From positions 2,355,601 through 2,379,873 of the forward strand of contig BFEA01000041.1 in assembly GCA_003427395.1 (NCBI GenBank): DNA of 24,273 nt. The letters run 5' to 3'. The notes under the pieces were generated by a model. It did not search any database, was not told the origin of the DNA, and was given only the letters and a program-made list of their open reading frames with translations. The stretch is from Chara braunii (lineage: Eukaryota; Streptophyta; Charophyceae; Charales; Characeae). Shown piece by piece: positions 16,363 through 24,273 of the stretch. Numbering within the stretch: the first letter of the stretch is position 1; each line of letters starts with the position of its first letter. The translations under genes and the position numbers were made by a program.

Positions 16363-17270
16363 AGAGCGCATTATCTTCAACCATCACCACAAACCCAATC
16401 CCCAACAACCAGCACCAAAATTATGACGATTTTTCCAATTGAAACCTCAAAAATCAAAATGGGTTCAAGAAAACATAGATTCACACGTAGGAAACAAAAC
16501 CTAAAAAGACAGTCAACACCTATTATTCCCACAGGGAGAGAAAGAACAGGAGGAAACTACTTATTTCCCCATGGGAATTCCTGCATCTATTCACGTCTCA
16601 GCTGGATGTAAATGAGCTAACAGGAAACCGAGCGGCTTACTCCTCCTCCCCAACAAAAACAAGCTCATGTCCTTTCACTGCCTCCGTTGGAAGGCGCCCC
16701 CTCACCTCCCAGCCCCAGTTCAGAACAGCCCTAATTCACTCCTGCTCCCTCAGCAGCATGCAATACCCCCTAGAGCATGCCCCCGCGGAGCTAAAGATCC
16801 CCCTTCCCTCGTATCCCACCCCCTCCAAGTGAAACACCTCTCGACCTCTCATCTTGCTGAAAACAGTACGGCCCCTTGTCCTCCCTCCCAACCATCGTGG
16901 CTGATCCAACCCAGATCAGTCTGGCCCAAAGGGGAAAAAAAAACACAATACCGCCCCTACCCTCTCAAGGATCATACCTTTCACCTTGTATAACCCTCAG
17001 AGGGAGGGGCCCCAACCCTGAAGGAGATAGTTCAATCAGCACCTATGAAGCCAAATCCTACAATATCACAGCTTGACAATCGATTGTAACCAGTTTTTGA
17101 AAATCCTTCAGACAAATGATATCAAAAATCGAATTTAAAAAATAAGAGTTCAAACTTATCTGCACAAATATGAAAACGACGTCAGATTTAGAATTAGACC
17201 AAAGATGGATAAACGTAGGACATCAATTCTACTTTGAGAAAATTAATTTGTAACCCTTTGTGATTTAAAA
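16363..17270. other. Unassigned region upstream of gypsy remnant
   Basis: About 900 nt without a supported gene. It is C-rich at 16670-17000 and A/T-rich after 17080. It may be eroded leader or gag sequence of the element that follows, but no gag motif or CCHC knuckle was found. Confidence 0.35.
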
Positions 17271-18270
17271 TTGAGTAATCATTCATTGGGGTCAGAGCAA
17301 AACTTTGATTTACGAATATCGGTACCAAAAATGGAACATCCAGTAGAGGTAGCAGTTGCGTCTACGGGGACTCTGTATGCAAGCAGACTGTCATCCTCCC
17401 ATCCAGAGGTCCCAATGGCAGAGTCTGAGATGCTAAAGTCCCCCCACCTAGTTAGTTGCCCAGTGGTTGCTTGTGCCATGACTTCTCTAGGTGGTTCCCT
17501 CACAAGCATAGGTGATGAACTGATCACTCATCATCGCGCTTGGGCCGACATGAAGAAAAAGAAAGGGCAGTTGTTAGCAGATGTAGAAGTCAGTAGAGTA
17601 AAAGTGGGAATATATAGTGGATCAACGTGCAGTTATATTAGCAAGAAAGGGTTGCAGAAGATGCGCCTGGGGTTGAAGGTCCAGAAGTTGGACCAGCCCG
17701 TTGTAAGTAAGTTAGTGGATAATAGAGAAACGGTAGTAGATAGCTATATTGAAGGGGTTAGGGCATACTTCCGGTTGGAGGCAGCAGGAAAGGGGGAACG
17801 TGTTCTGCACTTCTTGACACTCTTAGTGGAGGACAATCTCCCTTTTGACATGATACTAGGAACTGGCAGGGGTGAGGCCGCCGATGCATATGTGAAACTG
17901 GGTGAGCATGAGTGTTGTTTGCCTAGCCCAGCAAGTGGAAAGAAAAAAATTGGACTTTACCATGCATTTGACATAGAGAATAACCTATCCCTTCGCTGCA
18001 TGAGTGGCCCCTCGTTCGCCCGGCATGTGGTCAAGAATGACCTCGCCGACCAAGTGTTTGTTGCATATGTGCCCCCGGTGAGTGAAAGTAAGAAAAAGGA
18101 AGAACCCATTCCCCCCAATGTATAAAAACTACTTGTTGAGTTCGCAGATGTGGGAGAGGCCCCAAGTGGAGTCGTTGAGAGAGAAACCAAACACCAGATA
18201 GAGTTAGAACCCGGTAGTCGGATTCCCAAGGGCCCTTTCTATAGGATGTCTCCAAAAGAGTTTCATGAAG
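17271..18270 (+). pseudogene. Gypsy-type protease region and start of pol
   Basis: A 284-codon open stretch ends at TAA 18123-18125. Around residues 113-123 it reads VGIYSGSTCSYIS, matching the retropepsin active site (D-S-G-S/T) except that Asp is Tyr. FDMILG at 192-197 matches the second conserved protease block. After the TAA the same frame continues with LLVEFADVGEAPSG and YRMSPKEF, the usual lead-in to Ty3/gypsy reverse transcriptase. No gag domain or CCHC is seen upstream. The open stretch is long, but the missing catalytic Asp makes an active protease unlikely. Confidence 0.75.
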
Positions 18271-18910
18271 TTGCTTGAGAAGGGGTGGATTAAACCAAGT
18301 TCCTCACCATTCGGTGCACCTGTCCTGTTTGTGCCAAAGAAGGGCGGTGAACTGAGTATGTGCATAGACTACAGATGACTCAACGCAATAACTGTTAAGA
18401 ATGTTGAGTCATTACCAAGGATAGATGATCTCTTAGACCGAGTACAAGGTTACAGATATTTTTTGAAAATAGATTTTAAATTAGGCTACCATCAGATTGA
18501 GGTATTGCCTGAGGATCAACATAAAACGGCTTTCCGGACCCGGTACGACCACTATGAGTTTGTGGTGATGCCGTTTCGACTTACGAATGAGTTGTTTCGT
18601 GATTGGCTTGATAAGTTTGTTGTTGTTTATCTAGATGACATACTGATTTCAGTAAGAGTTTGAGTGAATATGAGAATCACGTTCAAGTTGTGCTTAAATA
18701 AGTTGCGAGAGGCAAAATTTAAGATAAACCCGAAGAAGTGTGAATGGGCAAAGCGTCAGGTTCTTTACTTGGGACATATGGTAAATGGTGACGAGTCAAA
18801 CCCGAAGACGCCAAGATTGTAGCATTAGAGATTGACCTAACCTACTCACGTTGACGGAACTGCGTTTGTTCCTTGGTATGGCCAACTATTACCGCAAGTT
18901 TGTGGAAAAG
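18271..18910 (+). pseudogene. Ty3/gypsy reverse transcriptase remnant
   Basis: The frame shifts near 18265, then reads [23 protein letters not shown], a TGA (18376-18378, likely from CGA), [19 protein letters not shown] (motif A Asp kept), [20 protein letters not shown]. About ten residues are missing before [18 protein letters not shown]. The YLDD catalytic box is intact at 18628-18639. Frameshifts follow at about 18650 and 18700, with NPKKCEWAK and LYLGH still readable. Non-functional. Confidence 0.88.
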
Positions 18911-19099
18911 ATTGTTAGGGACGGTGTTTACAGATGTGGGCGCAGGGGTAGACCACAACGACAATATAAGGTCAAATTTGCCCATCAGGAACCCACAAAA
19001 GATCGATGGTTTACAAGAGATGAACTAATGGAAACAACACCGCATATTGTGTCCTATTATGAGAAAGCTAAGAGAGGAGTTAACATAATAGACATATAA
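18851..19099 (+). pseudogene. RT tail fused to chromodomain-like end by deletion
   Basis: The ORF begins TELRLFLGMANYYRKFVEKI, the standard RT/connection segment. After a few residues it continues RQYKVKFAHQEPTKDRWF, then DELMETTPHIVSYYEKA, which has the chromodomain pattern (Y-x-V-K-F, a W, then an acidic helix with P-x-I-V-x-x-Y). RNase H and integrase, normally more than 2 kb between these parts, are absent. The frame is open across the join. Such a chromodomain at the end of integrase marks chromoviruses in plants and fungi. Confidence 0.6.
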
Positions 19100-19556
19100 A
19101 ATTGGTAATTTTCTCGGAGGACCTCGAAATTAGGCCGGCGAGAGTGAAAGGCCTTCCACAATTCAGACCCCAAATTCGAGTTTCAGGGTCAATTTCAGAA
19201 AAGTCACAGTTGGGTACCTTAGCAGTCAAGTCCAACAGGCACCCGACAAACAGTCACATCTTAGGGCCAAAATCATGTCTCATAATGAAAAGTCATGTTG
19301 GAAAGTCACATCCCACGAACAAAGGGCAATTCCATAGGCAAGAGTCGTGTCCCAGGGGCAGGAGTCCACAGTCAAAACCATGTGTCATAATCAAAACGTC
19401 GTAACTCGAAGACCCAAGCAGCAGGACACCATGAACATTCGGGAAGGTTCCATGCCCTGGCATTCGAAAGTAGACAGGCCGTGGGGATGTCGTACCGGAG
19501 CAAGTCGAGCCCCAAGAAGCAGAGGCTGGCACGAGCTGAAGCTCGGTCCAAGACAA

Positions 19557-19561
19557 TATAA
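19557..19561 (+). promoter_or_regulatory. Candidate TATA box
   Basis: TATAA in CAATATAAGGA inside the presumed LTR. Supported only by position and motif. Confidence 0.3.
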
Positions 19562-20008
19562 GGACTGGCCAACCTCCTCATTCGCCACATTGCTCATTCG
19601 CATAAAGTGTGGAAGTGCTGGTGCACTTGTGCGCTATTGTGAGGGGCGGATTGTTGAGCCAAAGAGCTGCGCTAGTAGAGAGAGAGAGAGAGGGAGGGAG
19701 CAGCGATAGCTGCTAGTGCTGGTAGAGGGAAGGCAGCCATAGCTGCGCCAGTGCTAGTAGTTAGTAGTCGTCTTAAGAGGGGTTAGTAGAGTTAGCAGTG
19801 GGTGTATTCAGAGTTGGTCCTTGAGTAGTAGGTGTGTGAGTGCATGCAAGTAGGGAGAGAAGACAGAAAGAGGTAGTAGACAGAGAGAAGACCGAGAGAG
19901 AGAAGAGAGAAGAGCTTCGGAAGAGTTACATACCTGAGTCGAGATACTAGATACTTGGGTCTGCGCTGTTGAGCGCCTGTGACCGAAACTCTTAGTTGCT
20001 TGTATGAT

Positions 20009-20021
20009 AATTTGCTGGAAC
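20009..20021. repeat. Target-site duplication, left copy
   Basis: AATTTGCTGGAAC here and AAATTGCTGGAAC at 21209-21221 match at 12 of 13 positions and bracket the L1 insertion. Confidence 0.75.
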
Positions 20022-20084
20022 GGACAGAGATTGGCCGTGGGAATGGAGAGCCCTGTTAACTGGTCATTGGACCGCTCAAACCTC

Positions 20085-20557
20085 GACCTTTACGGCCAAC
20101 TTATTTAAGGTCGGAAGGGATGCGGTCCTATGGGCCATATGGCGTCGCAGATGCACTCTAGCACTTGAAGGCGCCCATGTGGAAAGAGGCAAGATGATGG
20201 ACATGATTAAAGCAATGATAGAAACAGCAATCAGAGCCCAGTGGAAAAAAAACAGTACAAACAATGATAGCCCTCACAAAAAGATCGGACATTGTCCAAA
20301 AACTACATGAATTCTGCATGGACTGGCTAGGGGGAGAATAGGGAGGATGGATAGCAAAGATTCAGTGCGATGGCTGGCACTTGGATGACAACGATCGGTT
20401 GGACACATTGCAGAAAAACTGCCGATTGACCTTCCACAATTGGACTGCAATTCCCAGTAACATCCCACTCCCCCTTGCCTCTGAATTCCCTGACCTATTC
20501 CTCTTACCCAACAATGTCTTGATTGAATTGAGCTGGTATGGCCGTGACACAGGGTAA
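20085..20557 (+). pseudogene. L1 ORF2 C-terminal remnant
   Basis: Coding remains of the insertion at 20022: WRRRCT, EGAHVERGKM, then after a frameshift DIVQKLHEFCMDWLGG, a TAG, and FHNWTAIPSNIPLP to the end at about 20557. No enzyme domain remains. Confidence 0.75.
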
Positions 20558-21119
20558 CCTCTCCAATAGGGACTTTAGTGAACCGATCATGATGGATAAG
20601 GGTATAGGGAGAACTGGTAGTCTGCCCATTCGCCCCCTCGAAGCAGAGCCTGCCTCCTCGTCCCCTTGCACATCAGACCGGTCCACTGAAGACACGTTCG
20701 GAAATTTGGTACCCTAGCATGCAAAGGAGAGCTAATTATTGATGGTTGTCAGGCGCTCTCTCACTCCTGCATGGTTAATCCCCTGATGATCTCAGGGAAA
20801 TCAATGCTGGCAGGCAAAGTTCACGATCTCAAAAGAAAAGGGAGGTTTATAAAAAACAAAGGAAGGAGGGTGGGACTAGTTTCTCAGCAGTAGATATCTG
20901 GCGCCTGGTGCAAGGGGCGAAGAGGTTTCCTCCCCTTCTTAAGAACCGGCACGGTCAATCCTCTGGTAACCAGAGCAATCAATGCTGGCAGGTTTCCTAA
21001 TCAGTCAACTTCTCTTGATCCAGTCTGTATCTCTTCTGCAACACATTCTGTAAAGGGACGCTGGACCCGTTTTCCAGCAGGTGATGCTCCCCACCAATAG
21101 ATGGAGCCTTCCCCCCCGG

Positions 21120-21157
21120 GTGCTAGTGGTGTCTGGCCCTGTCAGCACCACTAGCAC
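21120..21157 (+). other. L1 3'-terminal stem-loop, perfect copy
   Basis: GTGCTAGTGGTG (21120-21131) and CACCACTAGCAC (21146-21157) pair perfectly over 12 bp with a 14-nt loop, 23 nt before the poly-A tail. Confidence 0.7.
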
Positions 21158-21178
21158 AGCAGGGGTGTGTGTGTTTCG

Positions 21179-21180
<2 letters not shown>

Positions 21181-21207
<27 letters not shown>
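21181..21207 (+). repeat. Poly-A tail of the L1 insertion
   Basis: 27 A after TTCGTT, followed by the right target-site copy. Confidence 0.9.
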
Positions 21208-21210
<3 letters not shown>

Positions 21211-21386
21211 ATTGCTGGAACTCTAAGCTGTGCTTACCTGGTCTTCATTTCTCCGGCCTCCAGTGTGAACTTCGTGTGATCTTGTTCATGCATGGTGTGT
21301 GATTGTGTGCGCTCACTGGTGGTGAACTGAGAGGTTCGTTGCATTGTTGCAGAGCAAACAATAGTGCAGGATTAGGGTGCTTTAGA

Positions 21387-21501
21387 CACTAGTGTCTTCA
21401 CCCGAATAGAACGCCTGGTCATTATTGCTGTATTTGGGCCAACTTTCAGACCGGATGCGGCGACAATGACCGGGCGTTTCATTCGGGTGAAGACGGTAGT
21501 G
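21387..21501. repeat. Imperfect palindrome with ~44-nt arms
   Basis: The left arm starts CACTAGTGTCTTCACCCGAA (21387); the right arm ends TTCGGGTGAAGACGGTAGTG (21501). About 7 mismatches occur over 44 nt, nearly all transitions. The central loop is about 26 nt. GTGCTT flanks both sides (21377-21382; 21499-21504, overlapping the arm). It could be a short fold-back transposon, or if transcribed a small-RNA hairpin. No transposase is present. Confidence 0.6.
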
Positions 21502-22255
21502 CTTCTGCTGTTGCATGATACTCTCCCGGTTGCCGACAGCCATGTGCCTATGTTCTTGACACTCCGTGCTGGGGACTGACAAATGTCTGCAAAATTATCC
21601 TTTACTTTTTTGCAAGTGCATATTCAGACGATTAACATTTTGGTACCTCCGTCTCAGACTCTCAAGCATGCAAACATGGACTCGGTATGCTTACACATTT
21701 TCTGTAAGTAAGTCTGGACTCCGGAGTTCATCGGCGATTTTTTGACAACACACAAACGCACATACGGATGTCATTGAGCGAGATGAAGAGAACAGAGAAG
21801 ACATAAGCTGAAGATCTGAGGGAAAAATGAACAGGAATCTACCTCCGCTGTTACTCTGCCTCCTCTAATGATGTGCAGGTGGGCCGTTATGGCACATGGG
21901 GATGGTGTGCAGGTCGCGCTCAACCACAATCGACGTGGCGAGCCTTGTACATGAGAGGCGCAGTAAAAGGGGGGACTCAGTTGCAAGGACAAACAAGATG
22001 GCCAGAACCCAAAAAAAGCCAAAGTGAACACAGTTAAGAAAGGGATTTAAATTTTAAACGCTTCTATTTTGATCCGTGTTGCTGGTAAAACTTTTGAATT
22101 GTTGTTTCTTAAACTTTTTTTGTCTCAACTCAAGCGCTTTGGTTGTCTGCAATAGCCTAAGGACGGACTAAAGCTGCTTCGATTATTTTTGAATCTGTTC
22201 ATCTGGGTGGAATAGGGACTCTTGTGGTGAAAATTAACGACACACGCATAGGAGC
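21502..22255. other. Unassigned region
   Basis: No ORF with protein-like composition and no clear repeat. Confidence 0.4.
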
Positions 22256-22440
22256 ATGTATGGAGGCAGACAGATGGACAAACGGATAGTAACAGACAGA
22301 CAGATAGACAGACAGGAGAACAACCAGTCGACGAACAGAGAGATAGACAGGCAACAAAATGCCACTGTGACAGACAGAGTGGAAGAGATGGGAGATAGAC
22401 AGACTGAGAAAATGACCTACAACCAGAGAGAGAGAGAAAA
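22256..22440. repeat. Imperfect CAGA / GATA microsatellite
   Basis: Purine-rich ACAGACAGATAGACAG-type repeats with many interruptions, ending in (GA)n. The Asp/Arg/Gln-rich ORF across it is a repeat artefact. Confidence 0.8.
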
Positions 22441-23523
22441 AAAGAAGTTCCCCCTGCAGCTTGCTCTTGCTTTTGTCACACAGCAGGACAGGCTATAGTC
22501 CATTTGTGAACCTTACGGTTCTGGCTCCTTGTCCATTCCGGGAAACATCATTCTGTTTCCTATTCCACCGGCGACTTGAAGTCAGAATGAAGTACAATAG
22601 CAAGAAAAAGAAAGAGAAAAGAAAAGAATAGCACGTCTGGTAAATTGCATCTCACTTCTATTGCTTTGCCATTCCGTGAGTGCTGAGACACTCTATGCAG
22701 CAGACACACCTAAAGGGCTGAACCTGTCGTCCTGCCTTGAACATCATGTTGACTTGCCCATGGAACCAGCAACGTACCATTCACGGAGCCAAGTACTATT
22801 CAGTGCTTGAGGTTATGCTTAAGGGTTTTGCTGGCAGGTGCATGCTGTGCTTTTTTTCTAGGGCCGAAGTTTAACAGCACTGGTTACCAGCAATGCGTAT
22901 GGAAAAAGTGTCCCAAATTTCCAGAATCTATTGTACACATGCAGATTATGGAATGGTAGGTATAGTGTTGGGTACCAGTATTTAAGGGGGAGGAGGGGGC
23001 GGGGTGGGAAGCATTGGGTGCCACTAAAAGGTCAAGTCAGGGAGAAAAAATGTTAGTAAGAAGTGTTTCTTTGCACATATATATATATAGGGGTAAGTAC
23101 GTTCATGTCACCTTTGAGTATCGAATGAGCTAAAAAAACACGCATCGGCAAAGATAACCGCGCCTAGTTGGAAAAGGCAACGGAAGTACAGACTGCCGTG
23201 GTGTCAGACCAGGTTTTACAGGGGTCGGCTGTGGTGTCAGAGGGGAAAACAAAAAAAAACGGAAAATGCCCAACGGATACTTTTGGACCGCAATCGCTCA
23301 TTTCGAGTTGGTGCGTGGTTTCTTTGCCGGCGCGAGGTTTTTTTGCCCTTAGGGTTTCAAAACATGGTGTGTCTGCCGTTGTTTCATATATATATATATA
23401 TATTGCTATGGGGTGTGAACCGACAGTCTGTAGAGTTTTCCATCTGCTGTGGGTGAGTGATAGTCTACTTTGATTTTGGTTAGGGTAGATTATCATTTAC
23501 AGTGTAATCAGTGAGGGGATTCT
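22441..23523. other. Unassigned region
   Basis: No supported gene. Short TA runs lie at about 23080-23090 and 23387-23402, and a G-rich stretch (GGGGGAGGAGGGGGCGGGG) at about 22985-23003. Confidence 0.4.
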
Positions 23524-23583
23524 GCAGACTGCTGAGGGTTCAGCCTCCTGATGAGTCGGTGAAACTCCGACGAAACAGTTTGT
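23524..23583 (+). ncRNA. Hammerhead ribozyme, type III, near-consensus
   Basis: Pairing by eye. Stem III GCAGACTG (23524-23531) with CAGTTTGT (23576-23583), 8 pairs including three G-T. Then C-T (23532-23533) at positions 16.1 and 17. Stem I GAGG (23534-23537) with CCTC (23544-23547), loop GTTCAG. Core CTGATGA (23548-23554). Stem II GTCGG (23555-23559) with CCGAC (23567-23571), loop TGAAACT. Core GAAA (23572-23575). TTCA of loop I is complementary to TGAA of loop II, the kind of loop contact natural hammerheads use. Predicted cleavage is after T23533. The one departure is C at 16.1 instead of U, giving a GCU site instead of NUH; cleavage may be slow or lost. Confidence 0.65.
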
Positions 23584-23660
23584 CACAGCCCCTCGTTTGT
23601 TGTCCTCTTCTCTCTCTCTGCCTACGGTTTACCGGGCAGTTCTGTTTGTGACGATATATA
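23541..23660 (+). mobile_element. Hammerhead-core short element, copy 4
   Basis: This is the family body: core boxes, a spacer with CCCCTCG and TTGTCCTCTTCTCTC, a hairpin (CTGCC...GGCAG with CGG/CCG and loop TTTA at 23618-23639), and GTCACA (23582-23587) facing TGTGAC (23647-23652), then (TA)n. It has no ORF. A ribozyme at the 5' part, a structured body and a simple-repeat tail resemble hammerhead-carrying SINE-like elements and retrozymes described in other eukaryotes. It lacks a recognised PBS or long terminal repeats, so the class is open. Confidence 0.5.
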
Positions 23661-23763
23661 TATAGATATACTAAATTTGTTGATGAGTTGTGAAAGCACT
23701 ACTCATTCTCGGAGATTACCTGACCACGTCCTGCGATCTGACCTTTCCAGACCAGATCCCAGA
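23661..23763. other. Unassigned sequence after the element tail
   Basis: A short TA/GATA tail to about 23670, then unique sequence with no feature seen. Confidence 0.4.
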
Positions 23764-23864
23764 GTTCGATTGGTAGTGCAGCGCACCTAGTCCGATCTGA
23801 GAATCGAACACGCAGACTTCGTCTTGCTAGGAGGAAACTTAACCAATAGAATGAGTGAGCTGGG
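23764..23864 (-). repeat. Degenerate tRNA-like (possible SINE head) sequence
   Basis: Read on the minus strand: AGCTCACTCATTCTATTGGT then TAAG (A-box-like with extra bases); TCCTC-CTAGCAA-GACGA as a 5-bp anticodon-like stem with one mismatch and loop holding AGC; then GTGTTCGATTCT (B-box-like). The T stem does not pair. GTTCGATT (23764-23771) and AATCGAAC (23802-23809) also form an inverted repeat. It is not an intact tRNA; it could be a decayed tRNA-derived SINE. Confidence 0.3.
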
Positions 23865-24273
23865 ATGAAAGTTAAGCCCCAAGATCAGCACTTAAACCCA
23901 ACCTAGCATGGGTACTCGTTTTTCCCGGCGGCCCGGTGTACCCAGTTCACATGTAACACCATCAGGTATCACGCCCAGCACCTGGAAAACACAGAGGTAC
24001 CAATTGCTAGACCTTTGAGTCTTATTTGTTGTCCTCTTCGAATTCACGGACTGAAATTATGTGAATGTCAGTGTTTCACATTTCGTGTTTGATCCATTGG
24101 TGGGCTGTGTTGATTTCCAGGAAATGTCACGGCATTCGGACTATGGTGTGCACCAGTGTAAGTAAGAGTAACATGGTGTCTGCACTCAGTGTGCCACAAC
24201 GCACAGAGAAGTTGTGTTTCTTCATCTTCTGGATGTGATCTGGCAATCCCGGGGTAAACCAGTTGGGTTCAAG
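23865..24273. other. Unassigned region
   Basis: TTATTTGTTGTCCTCTTCG (24021-24039) echoes the TTTGTTGTCCTCTTCT word inside the hammerhead element but nothing around it matches. No gene is seen. Confidence 0.4.

Larger units (their letters stand above)
19100..20021 (+). mobile_element. Probable 3' LTR region of the gypsy remnant
   Basis: It lies directly after the chromodomain-like ORF. TATAA (19557-19561, context CAATATAAGGA) could be the LTR promoter. Downstream is a GA-rich leader (19675-19700, 19850-19915). Short AGTCACATC-type words recur at 19200-19350. LTR ends and a 5' LTR were not found in the window, so borders are unknown. An L1 later inserted at 20022; the LTR may resume at 21222. 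Confidence 0.4.
20022..21208 (+). mobile_element. 5'-truncated L1 with poly-A and target-site duplication
   Basis: From 20022 the plus strand reads DRDWPWEWRALLTGHW, NLFKVGRDAVLWAIWRRRCT and EGAHVE, the residues just after zf-RVT in the other copies. A frameshift near 20250 is followed by KLHEFCMDWLGG, a stop and the C-terminal tail ending ELSWYGRDTG. The 3' UTR follows (20560-21160) with modules at about 20760-20820 and 20950-20998, the shared block at 21060-21110, the terminal stem-loop at 21120-21157 and poly-A at 21181-21207. It is a clean target-primed insertion in the gypsy LTR-like region, so younger than it. Confidence 0.88.

Noticed and set aside
22256-22498. 80-codon Asp/Arg/Gln-rich ORF
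   Set aside because: It is a translation of the CAGA/GATA microsatellite.
1-23660. The two plus-strand hammerhead-core copies at the window ends as terminal repeats of one 23-kb element
   Set aside because: The shared unit is only ~120 nt. Contents between them are unrelated nested repeats, a third copy lies inverted, and no target duplication links the ends.
1-24273. CRISPR array, bacterial operon or phage content
   Set aside because: The tandem arrays have no spacers, and the gene content and homopolymers are eukaryotic nuclear repeats.

Overview
This window is nuclear DNA from a eukaryote with a large, repeat-rich genome. Nothing in it looks like a working host gene. It holds decayed L1-type non-LTR retrotransposons, a deleted Ty3/gypsy-type element with a chromodomain-like tail, short fold-back elements, long microsatellites and homopolymers. 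The L1 copies encode a reverse transcriptase followed by the Cys/His zf-RVT domain typical of plant-lineage L1s. That points to the green lineage; a charophyte alga such as Chara would fit, but this is inference and no host gene confirms it.

Layout. 1-446: three copies (one broken) of a ~120-nt element with a hammerhead-ribozyme core and a TA-microsatellite tail. 447-3300: microsatellites, a duplicated repeat carrying a TTAA-flanked fold-back element, and a nested inverted repeat with an LTR-like edge. 3303-7446: a 5'-truncated L1 on the minus strand with intact-looking motifs but many stops and frameshifts. 7447-10140: old repeats, G-box-containing tandem units, poly-G, GTT repeats and a 28-bp tandem array. 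10141-13440: three further minus-strand L1 pieces, nested or joined. 13486-13788: a broken, unrecognised minus-strand ORF. 14109-17270: a 36-bp tandem array, a small fold-back insertion and degenerate repeats. 17271-19099: gypsy protease, reverse transcriptase and chromodomain-like remnants, followed by an LTR-like region. A 5'-truncated L1 (20022-21208) with poly-A and target-site duplication inserted into that region. 21387-21501: an imperfect palindrome. 23524-23655: the best copy of the hammerhead element.

Most interesting: at 23524-23583 the sequence can be folded by eye into a complete type III hammerhead. It has an 8-bp stem III, 4-bp stem I, 5-bp stem II, both conserved core boxes and complementary loops I and II. 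The one departure from consensus is C instead of U at position 16.1. The copies at 332-446 and 23543-23655 look identical across their shared ~115 nt although 23 kb apart and inverted, which suggests recent mobility. The older copy at 182-290 keeps stem II through a compensatory change. A second theme is the L1 3' UTR: every copy that keeps its end carries a 12-bp stem with a 14-nt loop just before poly-A, plus repeats of a smaller stem-loop module.

All folds, alignments and identities were read by eye; no search or folding program was run.
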